Positions 37,501-49,500 of a stretch of DNA of 64,000 bases are shown piece after piece (position 1 is the stretch's first letter; each line of letters opens with the position of its first letter). The stretch lies in NCBI GenBank assembly GCA_019925095.2, contig CM034391.1, positions 6,042,551-6,106,550 on the forward strand, read 5' to 3'. Position numbers and translations under genes: made by a program. The notes under the pieces were generated by a model that worked only from the letters and a program-made list of their open reading frames with translations, did no database searches and was not told the DNA's origin. This stretch comes from Dendrolimus kikuchii (taxonomy: Eukaryota > Arthropoda > Insecta > Lepidoptera > Lasiocampidae).

Positions 37501-40500
37501 AACAATTTTCAAAGTCCAAAAGTAATTTAGATCATACAGCATGGCAATGCAGCCAGCCTTCTGGGCACGCTCCCCGTTGGCAGTGATCTACTACATAATG
37601 TATTTTAGTTTCAATGTCTTTGGTTTTTTTTTACAGTATAACGAAAATATAAACTTAATCCATTTAGATCTTAATAGTTTTTTAGAAGAACGACTGTGAC
37701 ATACATGCAGGGTTGGGCAGTATTTGAAATACTTGTAATTGAAATACGTAATTGAAATACAAATACGTATTTTGTATTTGTATTTCAATTACTTCTTTAA
37801 AATGTAATTTGTAATTAGTATTTCAAATACCTGACGCTGAGGTATTTTGTAATTAGTATTTCAAATACTTATGGCTGCAAAATACATTTCACAAAATACA
37901 TTTAGCTACCTTATTGATGGGTGTGTTCTTCAGCAAATAGCGCTCGATAGCTTTCATAAGAAAATGGTGACCGCTAAATATGAGGTAAGTTCTGCAGTAC
38001 TGGCCATTTAAAAGAAATATTTTTGTTTGGCTAAGATATATAATTTCAAATTAATTTTACTTTGAAAACATGAAATCCTTTTTTTTAAATTAGTCATTTG
38101 TTTATTGATAAGTGTTATGTTTTCTTCGCATTTGAATCTTTTTCATCATCATGGATAGTTAAAAATTCGAGTAATTATGGAATAAGAGTACCGTCGTGGC
38201 AGCAAGAGCGACAAGCAACATCAACAACCTTAATGAGCGAACACGACAATGAACGCACCACTTCTTATTGGTTTGCCCGCTTCCATTCTGGAAATTTCGA
38301 CCTTTCTTTATAGCTGGAGTACAACAGACAGGCTGACGGCCCACCTGATGGAAAGCGGATACTGTCGCTTATGGACATTTGCAACACCAGAGATTTCATC
38401 AACCCGCTGCCAGCCTCGAAGAAATTTTATGACACCCTTTTTGAAAAACTCCATATCATAGCGCTGTGGAAAAACCTCGGCTGGGAGCTCATTCCAAATC
38501 CCCACGGTATGCAGGAAAAAGGTTCTACAGAACCGTTGCGTACATGAGCGAAGCGGCTTAAGGAAGTGGGGGTGAAATCCCAACACATGGTGAGGGGTTC
38601 GGTGGTAGAAAGAGGACAAATACACCATTCTATACAGTTCTTCCGAATACTCTCCGTTATACAGTCAGTAGAATACGTAGAGAGAGCGAAGTCTCTCATA
38701 AGGCCAAGCGTATCTAGACCATCTGTGAGTATGGGATCATCAACAGCGTGAACGGCCCGACGTTGAATACAGTCTAGGGGATCGAGTTGGTAGCCAGGTG
38801 CTCCAGCCCAAAAGTATGAGCAGTACTCCATATGCGGGCTCACCTGGGTTTTACAAAGCACAAAGCGTTGCCGCGGTGTGAAGTACTGTTTGGACCGGTT
38901 TAACACTCCCAGCTTCTTAGAAGCAAGTTTTGCCTTGCCTTCAAGATGGCCCCTGAACATCGTTCGCGATGTCAACACTGAGGATCCCAATACTCTTGAA
39001 GGTGGTAAGGGGAGTTCCTTAGAACTGAAGCGATTGTTCGAATGGAGTTTTTTTGGCAGATAATATGTAGACCTATGTCTTCTTGGGGTTGAAATGGACA
39101 AGGTTTTGTCTCCCCCATTCAGGCACTCTCTCTAAGGAATACTCTACTTCAGATACAAGTCTAACCCAACTTTCCACCACAAATGATCGAGGGACGTTTG
39201 CACGACTCGAGTACTGCGCATCGCCTGTGCTGTCATCCGCATTGGAATGAATGTTGCCAATAGACAACATATCAATGATATGTAAGATGAACAACGTTGG
39301 CGATAGCACACAACCCTGGGGCACACCAGCGTTGATGTGCTTGAAACTTGAGCAACAACCGTCGACAACGACTTGAATGCTGCGCTCATCAAAAGAGATG
39401 GATAGCCAGGTGCAAGGCCCTTCGGGTATTTCATACGACGGCCGCTCCGATAGCAGAGCCCTGTGCCAGACCCGGTCGAAGGCCTTAGCAATATATAGAA
39501 TTCTAGACTAACTGCCAGTGCTTGCCCTTTGCTCTTAATGGCTTCAGCCCAACGGTGGGTTAGGTAAACCAAGAGATCTTGAGCTGAGCGACTGTGGCGG
39601 AAGCCGTATTGCCGATCGTTTAGCAGCTGGTAATCTTCGACGTAACACAGGAGCTGCGCGTTGATAATGCGCTCCATCACTATTAAGAACAAAAAGGTTA
39701 TTGCTATAGGCCTATTCGACGTGTCTGTTACGTACCCTTTTTTGGGAACAAGGTGCACGTGGGCAATCTTCCACGAAGCGAGGACACAACCCTTGTAGTA
39801 AGAGAGAGTGAAAAGTCGGGCAAGGACTGGCTGGGAACAGCTCAGCTAAACACGTCTGCAGCACAATGGCAGGAATGCCATCAGGGCCAGAAGACTTTTT
39901 GACGTCGAGGGAGAGGAGAGCACATCGGACTGCTTTTCGAGTAAAGCGCACCTCCGACATTCTATACTCACACAGGGATTGTAGATGGAGTTTCTCTTAT
40001 GTCTCAAGAGTTGAATTGGCCGCAAAGATTTCATCCAGAAGATTGACTTTATCTTTGGCGGCGTGTACCAGACGGTCGTTCACTGTGCGCAGAGGTGGAA
40101 GAGGCGCCCGACAAAACTTTCCTTGGACAGCTTTGGTGATGGCCCAAAAAGCTATAGTCCCAGAAGAGTAGCTAGAGAGGCGCTCACCAATTCTGTCGAT
40201 GTGATCGAATTTTGCTCTGTTTTTTTAGGGACCTGGGGGCGGAATTGTACCTCTTTTTCAGGTCAGAGGAACTTGGATCCTGACGAACCCGCGCTGCAGT
40301 CCAGGCTCGATAAGCCTGTTGCTTTAGCTTTACAGCCTCACTGCTGGACTTATCGAACTATGGTGGTTTACTCGTACCACCGATAGGTACAGTTGAGTTT
40401 GGAATTAAACATTCTATTCCCTGGAGTATTACATCGGCGATCCAGTCTGTGCTCGGATCAGAATCTTCCGACGAGAAATATAACTACCTCCATGGAGTCC

Positions 40501-43500
40501 ATCCCAATCTGCTGACCTGTATCGCCACACCTTCCGTCGTCCAGCGAGACGAGTCCGATCGGGAATAAGAAGGGGCTTTACCGAAGATACCAGACAATGA
40601 TCAGAGGTTCCCAGTGAAGCACTGATGGAGATTTGGTAGTTCTCCGGGTGTGTGGTCAGCAGAAGATCCAGCAAAGAAGGCTCATGATCCACTCTATCCG
40701 GTATTCGGGTAAACTCCCTAATCACCTGAGTGAATCCACGGGCGAGAGCAAAATCGTAGGCAGTAGTTCCTGACAGATCAATTCTCGAGGAACCCAACCA
40801 CTCAACGTAATGAGCATTAAAATGAAGGCCGTGGAGATTAGAATAAAAAAAATAAAATAAAATTAGGTTAACTTATTTCAGAAAAAACGGCAATTTCATA
40901 GGCAAGGGACCTAATAATAATTATTATTTGATTTTTGTGAGTATTTTATTTACATAACCTAACACCTGACGGTATTTTGTATTTTGTAATTTGTATTTTG
41001 TATTTTAAATACATATAGTTAAAATGCTGTATTTTGTATTTTATATTTTAAATACCCGACTTAAAAGTATTTTGTATTTCGTATTTTAAATACATGCGAG
41101 ACAGTATTTTGTAATTTGTATTTCAATTAAAGGAAACCATGTATTTTGCCCAGCCCTGCATACATGGACAGATGACTAACGACCGGAAATGATGTTAACG
41201 TAAGGAGTCCGTTTTGGCCAAAATTCTAGGGAACTTTTAAAACGGAACATAAAAAATAAAATTGTTTATTTCTTGTCGGCAAGGTGGACGCAGTTTGATT
41301 TTCTAATTCTATAAATATACTTATTGCAAATATAAATTTGAATCATATATTTAACTAGGATATGCCCGCGACTTCATCTATTCTTGACCTGAAATTCCCG
41401 CGAGATTCCCGGGGCACAAAATACAGCAGTATTTGAAGAAGAATGTAAACTATTGTTTTAGTGAAGACTCGTATCCTCATTTTTACGCACCCGATTAATT
41501 ACAGGCCGTTCCCGGGAAAATTTCCGGCATACAAAAATCACACATTTTATTACTTTAAATTTGCTGTCGATCAGTAAAAAATTACATTGGAATTCGATTA
41601 TTTTCTAATCTGGCCATTTTAAATAATTCCCAGAAAAAATTTCTCGGGATTCCCAACATAAAAAGTAGTGCAGAGTTTAAGTCTGAGAATTAGATGTCGA
41701 TCAGCGAAGACCGCATCGAAATCGGCCCAGTAGTTTTTACGTGAGTTCCGAACAAACAGACAAAACGACAAAGAGACAAGAAATTTAAAAAAAAAGAATG
41801 CATCGTGTTCTCCATCGTTTATATAGTTTATTCCAATTGTTTAAATAGCTTTAATGTACAGACACGGCATGTTTAGAATTTTACAAAATTATAGATTTAA
41901 AAAAATATGAAACTAAATACAACTTAAGGAAATGTTTTCTAATCTAATTATAAGCAGTTATCAATCAATTTACATAAGCTACGTCGTTTCGAATTACCTG
42001 TAACAACGGCGGTATGTCCGGCGTTAACCGGCTGTTACTAGATTCCCCTCTGCTATTATAAGAACCGGGGCCGTTAACCTGAAAGAGTAAGACGAGATTT
42101 AAAACTTTTTTAAAAAACAAAATAAACACTTCTAAAAAAAAGGTAGATAGATGTAAGGTAGTTTTTTTTTACAACCTCGGGTGGAATCTTGCAAGTTAAA
42201 TTTAACTAAATTCCCGGTTTCCGTTTGAGCTGAAATTGCTTTTGTACGCATATGTATATCGCGTGACAATGCAAAAATATGGTACCATGGAGCTGAGTTG
42301 TGTTGTATTGTTTAAATAAAATAAAAGATTTATAAGGCACCAAATTAAATATTATATAGAGATAGGTTAAGTAATTTTATATTGCGATGCTATGAAAGGC
42401 CAGCTAAGTAATAAGTTCTCAGCTATATTGAATAAGACCTATGTCTACACTTAGTTCGCAATAAAAATGATTTGATTTGATTTGATCTGATGATGGAGTC
42501 GGAAGGTGGCCATAGGAACGCCTGTACTAAACAAGATAGACCCGTCGTGTTTGGGTTCGTTTTACTTGTCTTGGCTAGCACTCTGCTGCTACATGATATC
42601 CAGAATCTCAAAAGTTTGTATTTAAAAACCTTTCTAAAATGCTTTTCTATTTAATGCGTGAAACTGGCAAACAGGCAGATCTAATGGAAGACGTTTTTTT
42701 ATGGCTGGAGTACAGCAGATAGGCAGAAGGCCCACCTGATAGAACGCGGTTACCGTTGGCTATGGACGTTTGCAACACTAGAGATGTCACCGACACACTG
42801 CCGGCCGCAAAGTTTTAGATTTCGGCGTGATTCAGACACGTTGCTAGCTTTTAGGATGGATGACTGGGAAAGCGGGTGGGATTGGAAGGATATAACAAAG
42901 GCTTCAGAGAGGAGGTTTGGGATAAAGGGGATAGGATCAAGGAATTAAATGGGATGATCGAATGGGACAGGGGGAGCGGTAAGTGGGACATCAGCACTCT
43001 CTCACTCATCGAACAAAACAGGATTAGCTCAAAGCTAATCGTTTCACGCCAATATTCTGTGAGGGCGTGGAATCCTGATATGCTGATTACATCAAAAGAA
43101 TAAATATTATTTAATGATGAACAATGGGTTTTGTGTGGGTTGTTTTGTCGCCTCTTACGACAGGTCGCCCGGTCGCAGGAAATTGTATTCTTTCTCCGTT
43201 CCTGCACGGATGCTGATTGCATCAAAAGAATAAATATTATTTAATGCTGAACAATGGGTTTTGAGTCATGGTAACACTATCTCTTGTTCATACTGCAGTA
43301 CACATTCTTGGTGCATACATCTTCTCTTTTTGTATACTGGTACGGATGTATATCTATCTCTGTCCCCCCTCCCAATTATGACTTACTGTGGTGTTAAATA
43401 ACTAGACATGTAAGAAAATGGATTTTTGGCAAGTGCAGTGATTTGGTGAACTTATATTAAAAATGGCGGCCACCCTAAGAGTGACTGAATTTCAATATAT

Positions 43501-46500
43501 GTGCAAGATATATAGTTCTGAAGCCAAAGGCGGACATAGTGTTTAGACATGAGCTTTGGGTGAGCTTATCTACTTCCTTTATATAATAATTTATTCTATT
43601 TATTATTGTTATATTACAAACATTTTACACAACAACTGCAGGCAACAAAATTATACTATTAAGGTCAGCGGTTTCGTGTGACTGAATATCTGGGGGTTTT
43701 TTTAATTCACACACACATATATATAAATTTAAAAATAGAATAAACTTACACAAGTTAAGCTGGACGCGTGCCTTAGCGTTGTGGGTACGTGGGCAGAAAG
43801 TAAGGATCCTGTTGATGCTGCCCCTGACAAGGTATACGAGCAATGATACGTGGAACGTCCACCTCGCGTTCTATCTTCTCGTATTGCTGCATTAGAACAC
43901 AAAACAATTAATCAATAAGAGTTTAGTAAGATATTATGGCGGTTTCAAAGTGATTTCAATACAAACAGACATATGCGCAGTTAAATTATTCTGTTCACAA
44001 AACTATGCTACGCATACGTCTGTTCCTTTGCTAAAGGTTTTAAAAGATGGGCATAAAAGTAAAAGAGACTTTTGCAAGAGACATTTAAAATTTCGTCAGC
44101 TCTAACGCACGACTGCAGTTTACTCCTTAAACATTAAAAACATATGCACGTGCGCGTCTACAGCGGTCGAATACGAGCGGTAACAAGAAAAACATACAGA
44201 CAGATAGATAAATAATTCGCCTGTAGAAAATACACACTTGAACACAAAATACACTCACAAACATTTATTAAATATTAAAATCATATAAGTACTATCAGAG
44301 CGCCTGACTGAAATATAATAGTAGTTTTGCTAAAACTCATCCCGAAAAGCAAGCTTAATATTTTTTTGTTTTATTTGAGAGCAAAAAGTTACAGTGACGC
44401 TCGCGGACCGCTTTCGTAATACCGAAGTAAGAAAGAGAGTTGGTCTGAAAGAGAGTGTCGGGGTGAAGGTAAGGAAAGGAATGCTCCGGTGGTTCGGGCT
44501 TGTAGAAAGAATGTATGATGAAAGAATGACTAAACAGATATACAATGCAAAAGTGGATGGATGCAGAAGTCGTGGAAGGCCACGACACACCTTCCATGAT
44601 CAAATTGATCGTGTACTAGCAGAAGGTGATGTCAGGAGCCTTAAGAACAGACGAGCTTGCATGACAAGAGTTATGAATGTCAAAGAGGCAAGTGAGGTGT
44701 GTAAGAATAAGCCTAAATGGCACTTTGTTGTTCGTGCCTACCCCGCAAGGGAACTGGCGTGAAGTTATGTATGTATGTAAAAAGTTACAATTGTATTATT
44801 TCACTCTTCATATAATTTCCTTACGTGAAAGTCAATTCTTATGGAGTAAACTCTAATAAACTCAAATCAAAATCATTTACTTATATATGCAGCAACCAGT
44901 CCAGTGGTAACAATAGAGTTTAGTACATCTACTCTATTCACTTGACTGACCTTCCAACTTCATGCCGCACCCAAGGCATTTGTCGAAGCGGCACGCCGGA
45001 CATTTCTTCCTCGTCGCAACAGTCACGGGGCAGTTCCCGCCTCGGAGGCACATGTAGTTCTTCCTGTTCTGCACCGTCCGCTTGAAGAAGCCTTTGCACG
45101 ATTCGCAAGAGAATATGCCGTAGTGAAAACCGCTGATCTTGTCACCGCATATCGGACATGGGCTGGATATAGGAAACAAGAAACAAATTCTTTTCATTAG
45201 TTCGTTCCGATTGTACTACGGAGCCGAGACGTGGAAACTGACGACAGGATTGATCCATATCTTCGTGTTCGTAGGCGTCTGTGGTCTATCTCAATGCAAC
45301 GCGGAAGCTTCAGGTTCAATTCCTGGATGGTAAATTTTGCAAACAAATTTTCCGTTATTTGCTATGGTTTGAGTATCTAGGATCGCGGCCCCAGAGTGGT
45401 ACGTTATATGTTACCCATAATACCAGAGTAACTTGCTTAACTTGAGGATATACAATATGCGCGTTTGTCTGCCGATTTATTTACTTTTAAACTCCAAGTT
45501 GTTCTAGGAGCTATGCTCGGATTCTTTTCTCTATGCAGGACCGGAAAAAGAATATTAATTCCGGCTGCCTGTCATAAAAGGCAATGATACAACCCACAGC
45601 CAGATAGTCCGTCTGGATGGCTACCACCCCTGGTTAAAAGTATGCCACCATAACAACTTTGAGTTAAATTCCGGCATCAGTGACCAGGTTGCAGTTACTC
45701 CTTCGAGGCCGGTAGCACATTGGCAGTGCCTGTGGGATTTCTAATGTCCATAGGCGACACTAACCACTTTCCGTCACAGTTAGGCCATCAGACTGCCTGC
45801 TGCGCTTCAGCAATAAAAATAAATAAAAAAATGGACAAAATCCGAAATGCGGCTATCCGTAAGAGAACTAAAGTAACCGATATAGCTCGTAAAATTAGCA
45901 AGCTGAAGTGGCGATGGGTCAGTCATGTCTGTCGCAAGATCGATGGCCGAGAGAGGAGATGAGTCCTGGAGTGAAAACCTCGTCTCGATGAAAGTAGTGT
46001 AGGACGCCCTTTTTAATTGATATAGTACAGCAGACATGCTGACATCCCTCCTTATGGAAACTGTTTACCGTCGCGTTTGCTACACCGGTATTACCAATAC
46101 ACTGCTGTCTTCAAAGAGGGAATGGCAGCATACCCTAGAGTCCAGACAATAGCAGGGATATGTGGCGCAAACTTGGGGAAGCCTTCGTCCAGCAGTAGAC
46201 TGTAAATGCCTGATGATAATGAAATCCGTATCCGCTATCCGTGCAGGAACGGAAAAAGAATACAATTTCCTGCGGCCTGGTGGCCTGTCGTAAGAGGGGA
46301 CAAAACAACCCACAGCCCGGTGGTAGGGCATTTGCCCGACTGGATGGCTACCACCCCTGGTCTAAAGTATGTCGCTATAACAACTTTGAGTTGTGTTCCG
46401 GCATTAGTGGCCAGGTTCCAGTCTCCCTTAAGAGAGCAGCAGCGCATTTGTAGCACCTTTGGTGTTGCAAATGTCCATAGGCGATGGTAACCGCTTTCCA

Positions 46501-49500
46501 TCAAGTGTGCCGTCTGTCTGTCTGCTAAACTCAAGCAATAAAAACAAAAAAAAATAAAAAAAATCATACGTGTAATTATTATAATTATTATTATGTATTA
46601 TCACCAATGTTTCTGATTGGGGCGGGCAGGGTCGATAGATTTCAACTTTTTACCACCTTAGAACAAACTTTTCGCTTCATCTACTATCATTAATCTCTTC
46701 ATACAATGTACGTTTGTTTAAAGTGCTTTCTATATAATTAGGTTATTAACTGATCTAAATACCCTCAGAATAATATAACCGGTGCACAAAAAAAGTGGTC
46801 TATACTTTTAATCCTCTAAGACGGAACCACCACAAATTTGTTGCCGAACTGTCACACACGGTTAATTGGGAAGCACCACAAATTTGTGGTCAAATACAGA
46901 TAATTGAAACGAACGATGAACTGATGTTTTCTCCCTCTAACTACATAGAATTTGTATCAGAATAACAGAGACGACATAATTCTCTTGGTTTTGGCGCGGC
47001 AATTTTTACCCCAGATTTTGGAAAAAAATAATATTTTTGGTCCCCGTTTGAAGGTTAACTTGTGTATTTCGATGCGCTGAATCTGAATCTCAAGCCCATA
47101 AGCCCTCGAAATTTTTGGGGGTTTTCTGCAATTTATTTGTATTTTCGAGGGCTTATAGGCCAAATAAGCTTGAGATTCAGAATCAGCGGGCCGAAATTCA
47201 TAAAAATATATAGGTCTGGTCAAAAGTACAGACCAATTTTTGTGGGCTGGTGATAATGAATAGTTGTCTCCTAATAAATACCTGTTAATAAGCTGCTGCC
47301 GGCTGATACCTTGATGGTGGTGTAGCCTGTCATCAGAGGTTTCCGCGTCTTCGTCGTGCGCGGGCGAAGCGGGGAATACTGCTGCCGAATCGCGATATAC
47401 CACATGGGGGTGACGACCCTGAAAAATGTGAAATTTCCATCGTTTATAATTTACGTAAACCTATATAAATAAGAATGAATCGTAGAAATGTATGTACGCG
47501 CATAACTTGACAACGACTTTACCGATATTAATTTTAAACAATGTGGGCGTTTGAATGGGTCCCCGGATGATTTAGATTCACAATTGAAATCGGTAGGAGG
47601 TACTATAGGCAATCGGGTCCTAGATTTTTATTTTTTCAGGGCAAGACGTCTGCCGGGATCGCTAGTCAACTATAATTATGTAGATCGAATATATATAGAC
47701 TTTATTATCCTTTAATGCGGAAATATTATCTCAGTTTTAAAAAGATTTATTCAATCGTTCCTTCCTTTATTTTTCATCGATTCGCAAAACTTATCATAAA
47801 GCGGCCCATTCACTATTCTGCATGGTAGTCCTGCTGTGTCCAGTGTTTGAAAACTCAAAAGGCAACCTGCTCTGTGTTACCGGAAGCAATGCAGGCTGCA
47901 ACAATATTCAAAATCCTTCGTTACGCAGCGGACTGCCATGCAGGATAGTGAATGGGCCGCTTTAGGTTCATCTATTTTTGAGTTACCATTTATATATGCT
48001 CCAAGCTTGCAACATAAGAAAAGGTCGATCGCAGCCGTCATTTTAGTTCAGGTAATTAAAAATCAGAGTATAATATATCAGAGATAAACTTTCTTCTTCT
48101 TTTCTTCAATTATCGTTCATTATGGTTTTGTAGATTTTGCCAGTGATGACTATATAGTGACTATACCTATATGAATTTTAGAATAATCTTCAATGAAATA
48201 GCTGCCATCCAGTTGTAGATAAAAATGTTGTTACAATCTTTTAATTTTTTTTGAACGTGGATAATTTTCTAACCTGCACAGGGGAATGTGTTGGTGAAAA
48301 CTCCGAACTGTAAGAATAGCAGGAAGAATGGGACGCGTCGCTGTTGTTCCGGGACAGCGACGGCGTGTAATGCCTCGACGCGCGTGGAGACGCCGATGGA
48401 CTACTATAGACACTAAAACACACAAAACACTAAAATGAACACATTTTAAAAATCTACCAAAAATACAATCGACTGTTACTCCACTAGCAACACTGACTTG
48501 ACTCAAGTCACTAAAAATATTTGCAAGAAAACAAAAACAGCGGTGACCAATGTTCACTGTTTTAGCCATCGTCACATAATACTAATATCTAAATTACCTC
48601 GAATTTTATTTAAACCTATTGGAGACAATCAAAGATGAAAGTATTTTTTTAACTATAGTATCTTATATTTGTAAATATTTCCACTTAATTTTTAATTCTT
48701 AATTCTTAAGACCCATGTAACGACACTACACTAGACGTCGATGTATACTGAAAATTCTATTAATTTCAACTCAGTTAATGTAAGAAGACCATGCCTGATG
48801 TTTAATTTATCCATGGTTTTAATACATTATTGTGCAGTCGTGTATGGAATAGATCTCTCTGTAAATATTCGTTTATATAGGTCCTGCAGTTTCTGGGAAA
48901 CAGACTATAACATGAATAGACAAATAAACAGACGTAAGAACGTACATGACGATTTTATAAGTTCCCTTTGTGCCAAAATAAGTATCAACGAAACTAAAAA
49001 TTATAACGTTGTACGCCAAGCGACTACATATGTCAGTAATATCAAGATACCATTGCTAAACGAATCACACACTATCTGCTATTGCTAAATGAAACAACAG
49101 TATGTAAAATTTATGAAATGAAAGTCTAAAAAGATATTAGCATTTTCGGATGTCAAATTATGTTGATAGACATACCTATGTGTGTACATGGAATGTACTG
49201 CAGAGTCAGTACTGGCACTTGACTGGACCCTTGGCAACCTTCCCATTAAAGGGGAACCGTGTAATGATCCTATTAGCTTATCCATACCCATTGATGGCTC
49301 GCATTTTAACTCTGCAAAAGAATGTAAAATCGATTAATATTTAAAATTGATGCATCTTGTAAAAACCAATTATGATTGAAAACCATTTGAAAGTGCTACT
49401 AACTTAATTTGTTCAGAATTTTTCGCCTTGTTACTTTAAAAGCTACGGCAACCTTTTAGAACTTTGTAGGCGAATATTACGCCATCTTCAACTTCAATAA

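Noticed and set aside
37722..37900. GTATTT/AAATAC-rich stretch considered as a satellite or CRISPR-like array
   Set aside because: Repeats are irregular, in both orientations, without constant spacers, and are bounded by the hAT terminal inverted repeats.
45720..46037. Open frames on both strands near 45.8 kb as possible genes
   Set aside because: They fall within RTE LINE and SINE-3 sequence.
48741..49088. Plus-strand 115-codon open frame
   Set aside because: No recognisable domain, no promoter or splice context, and it lies in an Hr39 intron on the opposite strand; likely chance.
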